Source of the DNA: an uncultured bacterium
Lineage (GTDB): Bacteria > Verrucomicrobiota > Kiritimatiellia > PWTM01
Length of the DNA: 53,043 nt
Assembly: GCA_900661335.1 (NCBI GenBank)
Contig: CAACVY010000009.1
Coordinates: 1 to 53,043 of the forward strand
Reading direction: 5' to 3'
The notes beneath the pieces were generated by a model that was not told the origin of the DNA, made no database searches, and saw only the letters and a list, made by a program, of their open reading frames with translations. How positions within the stretch are numbered: position 1 is the first letter of the stretch; every line of letters starts with the position of its first letter. This document shows positions 52,246 through 53,043 of the stretch, in pieces. Made by a program: the position numbers and the translations under genes.

Positions 52246-53043
52246 GCGTTCTCCATTCGTTGCTGTTCGGTCCGACGTATCGCGGACCTTCCCACCGGCC
52301 GGCGAGACGTTCCCCGGGCGGCCGTGCAACCGGCCGGCACACCTCGGCCGCCATCTCCAGGCTAACGCAACTGCGAGCGGCCTTCAATTCAAACTCCGTA
52401 CGTTCGGCGAAAAGAGTTGGTAGATCTCCCCTCGCCCGGCACGCCACAAACTCTCTCGGCGAACCCACAAACCATTGTCTCGCCAACTCGACTGAACGCC
52501 ACGACCGGGGCCTTGAGGCTGTTCTCGCGCGCGCCACCGCACTTCCTCCCTTGCCCAGCCCCCGCCACCGAACAGGCCACGATTAGATCCAAAACCGGAA
52601 ACTGGGGAAACTGGAGGTGGAAAAAACTGGAAAAAACTGGAAAAACAAAAAACTGGTGCCAGACACTTTCGAAAAATGCGCCAAACCTGTTGACTTGCAA
52701 TGGGTTTCGAGCGATTTTGAACGCGGGGTTTTCGGGCCTTGCTGCGCTCGCGTTTGCCTTGCCCAGGCCTCCCGAAGACGCCACCCATCGAACCGGCCGC
52801 GGAAATTTTCCCGCACGTGCCCCTCTAATTATTAGGAAAGGAGACCACCGCCATGAAAAGGTGAGGACCTTGCCGCGCCGGGGGGAGCTGTTTCATGGCT
52901 CCGTTCGGGAAGTTCGAATCCGCCCGAGCATACTGATCAGTCCGCTCTGCGCGTGCGTCGCGTGGCACAACCGGTTCGCGCCTGCGGATCTTAGGCGATG
53001 GGGGCCACAAGTTGGTCCAAGCTTTGGAAACTTGCGCGGCCGG
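52246..53043. other. right-edge region without a convincing gene
   Basis: Around 800 nt without a supported gene. Open frames on both strands have no family match. It contains the AACTGG repeat island (52591-52675) and, at 52822-52864, a palindrome CTAATTATTAG, the Shine-Dalgarno AAAGGAGACC and a three-codon ORF (MKR stop). The rest shows nothing recognisable. Confidence 0.45.
52591..52675. repeat. AT-rich AACTGG repeat cluster with TGGTGCCAGACACTTT
   Basis: Five copies of AACTGG in 57 nt, each preceded by A-runs (52600-52656), ending in TGGTGCCAGACACTTT. The sequence stands out from the GC-rich surroundings. Short tandem units joined to a GTGTCTGGCACC-type core (its reverse complement here) are known to me from the flanks of REP-associated IS200-like transposases; no transposase is present within the window, so this is an orphan element at best. 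Confidence 0.5.

Noticed and set aside
52860-52945. Possible tRNA suggested by GTTCGAATC
   Set aside because: The flanking bases do not form a T-stem and there is no acceptor stem or D-arm.

Overview
The window is GC-rich bacterial chromosome with dense coding on both strands. Gene content points to a free-living Gram-negative-type member of the PVC group (Verrucomicrobiota, Kiritimatiellota or Planctomycetota-like): diderm lipoproteins, a MoxR/DUF58/VWA operon with a terpene-cyclase-fold secreted protein, a giant secreted M6 protease with thrombospondin-type-3 repeats, and a RodZ-like gene beside ftsK. This placement is inference from gene families and is not proven. No phage, IS element, rRNA or CRISPR array was seen. 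The only RNA gene found is tRNA-Phe(GAA).

Layout. 0-12.3 kb is housekeeping: a secreted unknown, family-4 uracil-DNA glycosylase, argC coupled to a HAD phosphatase (minus), thiol peroxidase, a BON lipoprotein coupled to a TPR protein, an endonuclease III-related glycosylase / lipoprotein / tatA operon (minus), a beta-CASP RNase, hisB-hisH-hisA, and rnc (minus). 12.9-18.5 kb is a four-gene sugar cassette: ROK kinase, nucleotidyltransferase, NahK-like anomeric kinase and a sodium:solute symporter. Two of its junctions are 4-nt overlaps. 18.6-21.5 kb holds a LapA-like small membrane protein, a lytic transglycosylase and a MEMO1-AMMECR1 fusion.

21.9-36.6 kb is the most striking region, seven co-oriented minus-strand genes: moxR, DUF58, a BatA-like VWA protein, a VWA protein with an inserted PA14 domain and a GATase-like domain, a 1663-aa DUF4175-like coiled-coil membrane protein, a secreted squalene-cyclase-fold protein and an L-2-hydroxyglutarate-oxidase-type flavoprotein. 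Junctions are tight and a candidate promoter precedes moxR. The reading offered is an envelope-located AAA+/VWA assembly or quality-control machine whose substrate is unknown.

37-47 kb holds a DUF218 protein, tRNA-Phe with a promoter, and a minus-strand set of a membrane-anchored coiled-coil protein, a 2230-aa secreted M6 metalloprotease and a lipoprotein, ending in a clear hairpin terminator. 47.7-52.2 kb is a minus-strand operon: NYN-domain protein, ftsK, rodZ-like and pgsA, the last three joined by 4-nt overlaps. The right end (52.25-53.04 kb) has no convincing gene. It carries an AT-rich AACTGG repeat cluster and a strong Shine-Dalgarno sequence in front of a three-codon ORF.
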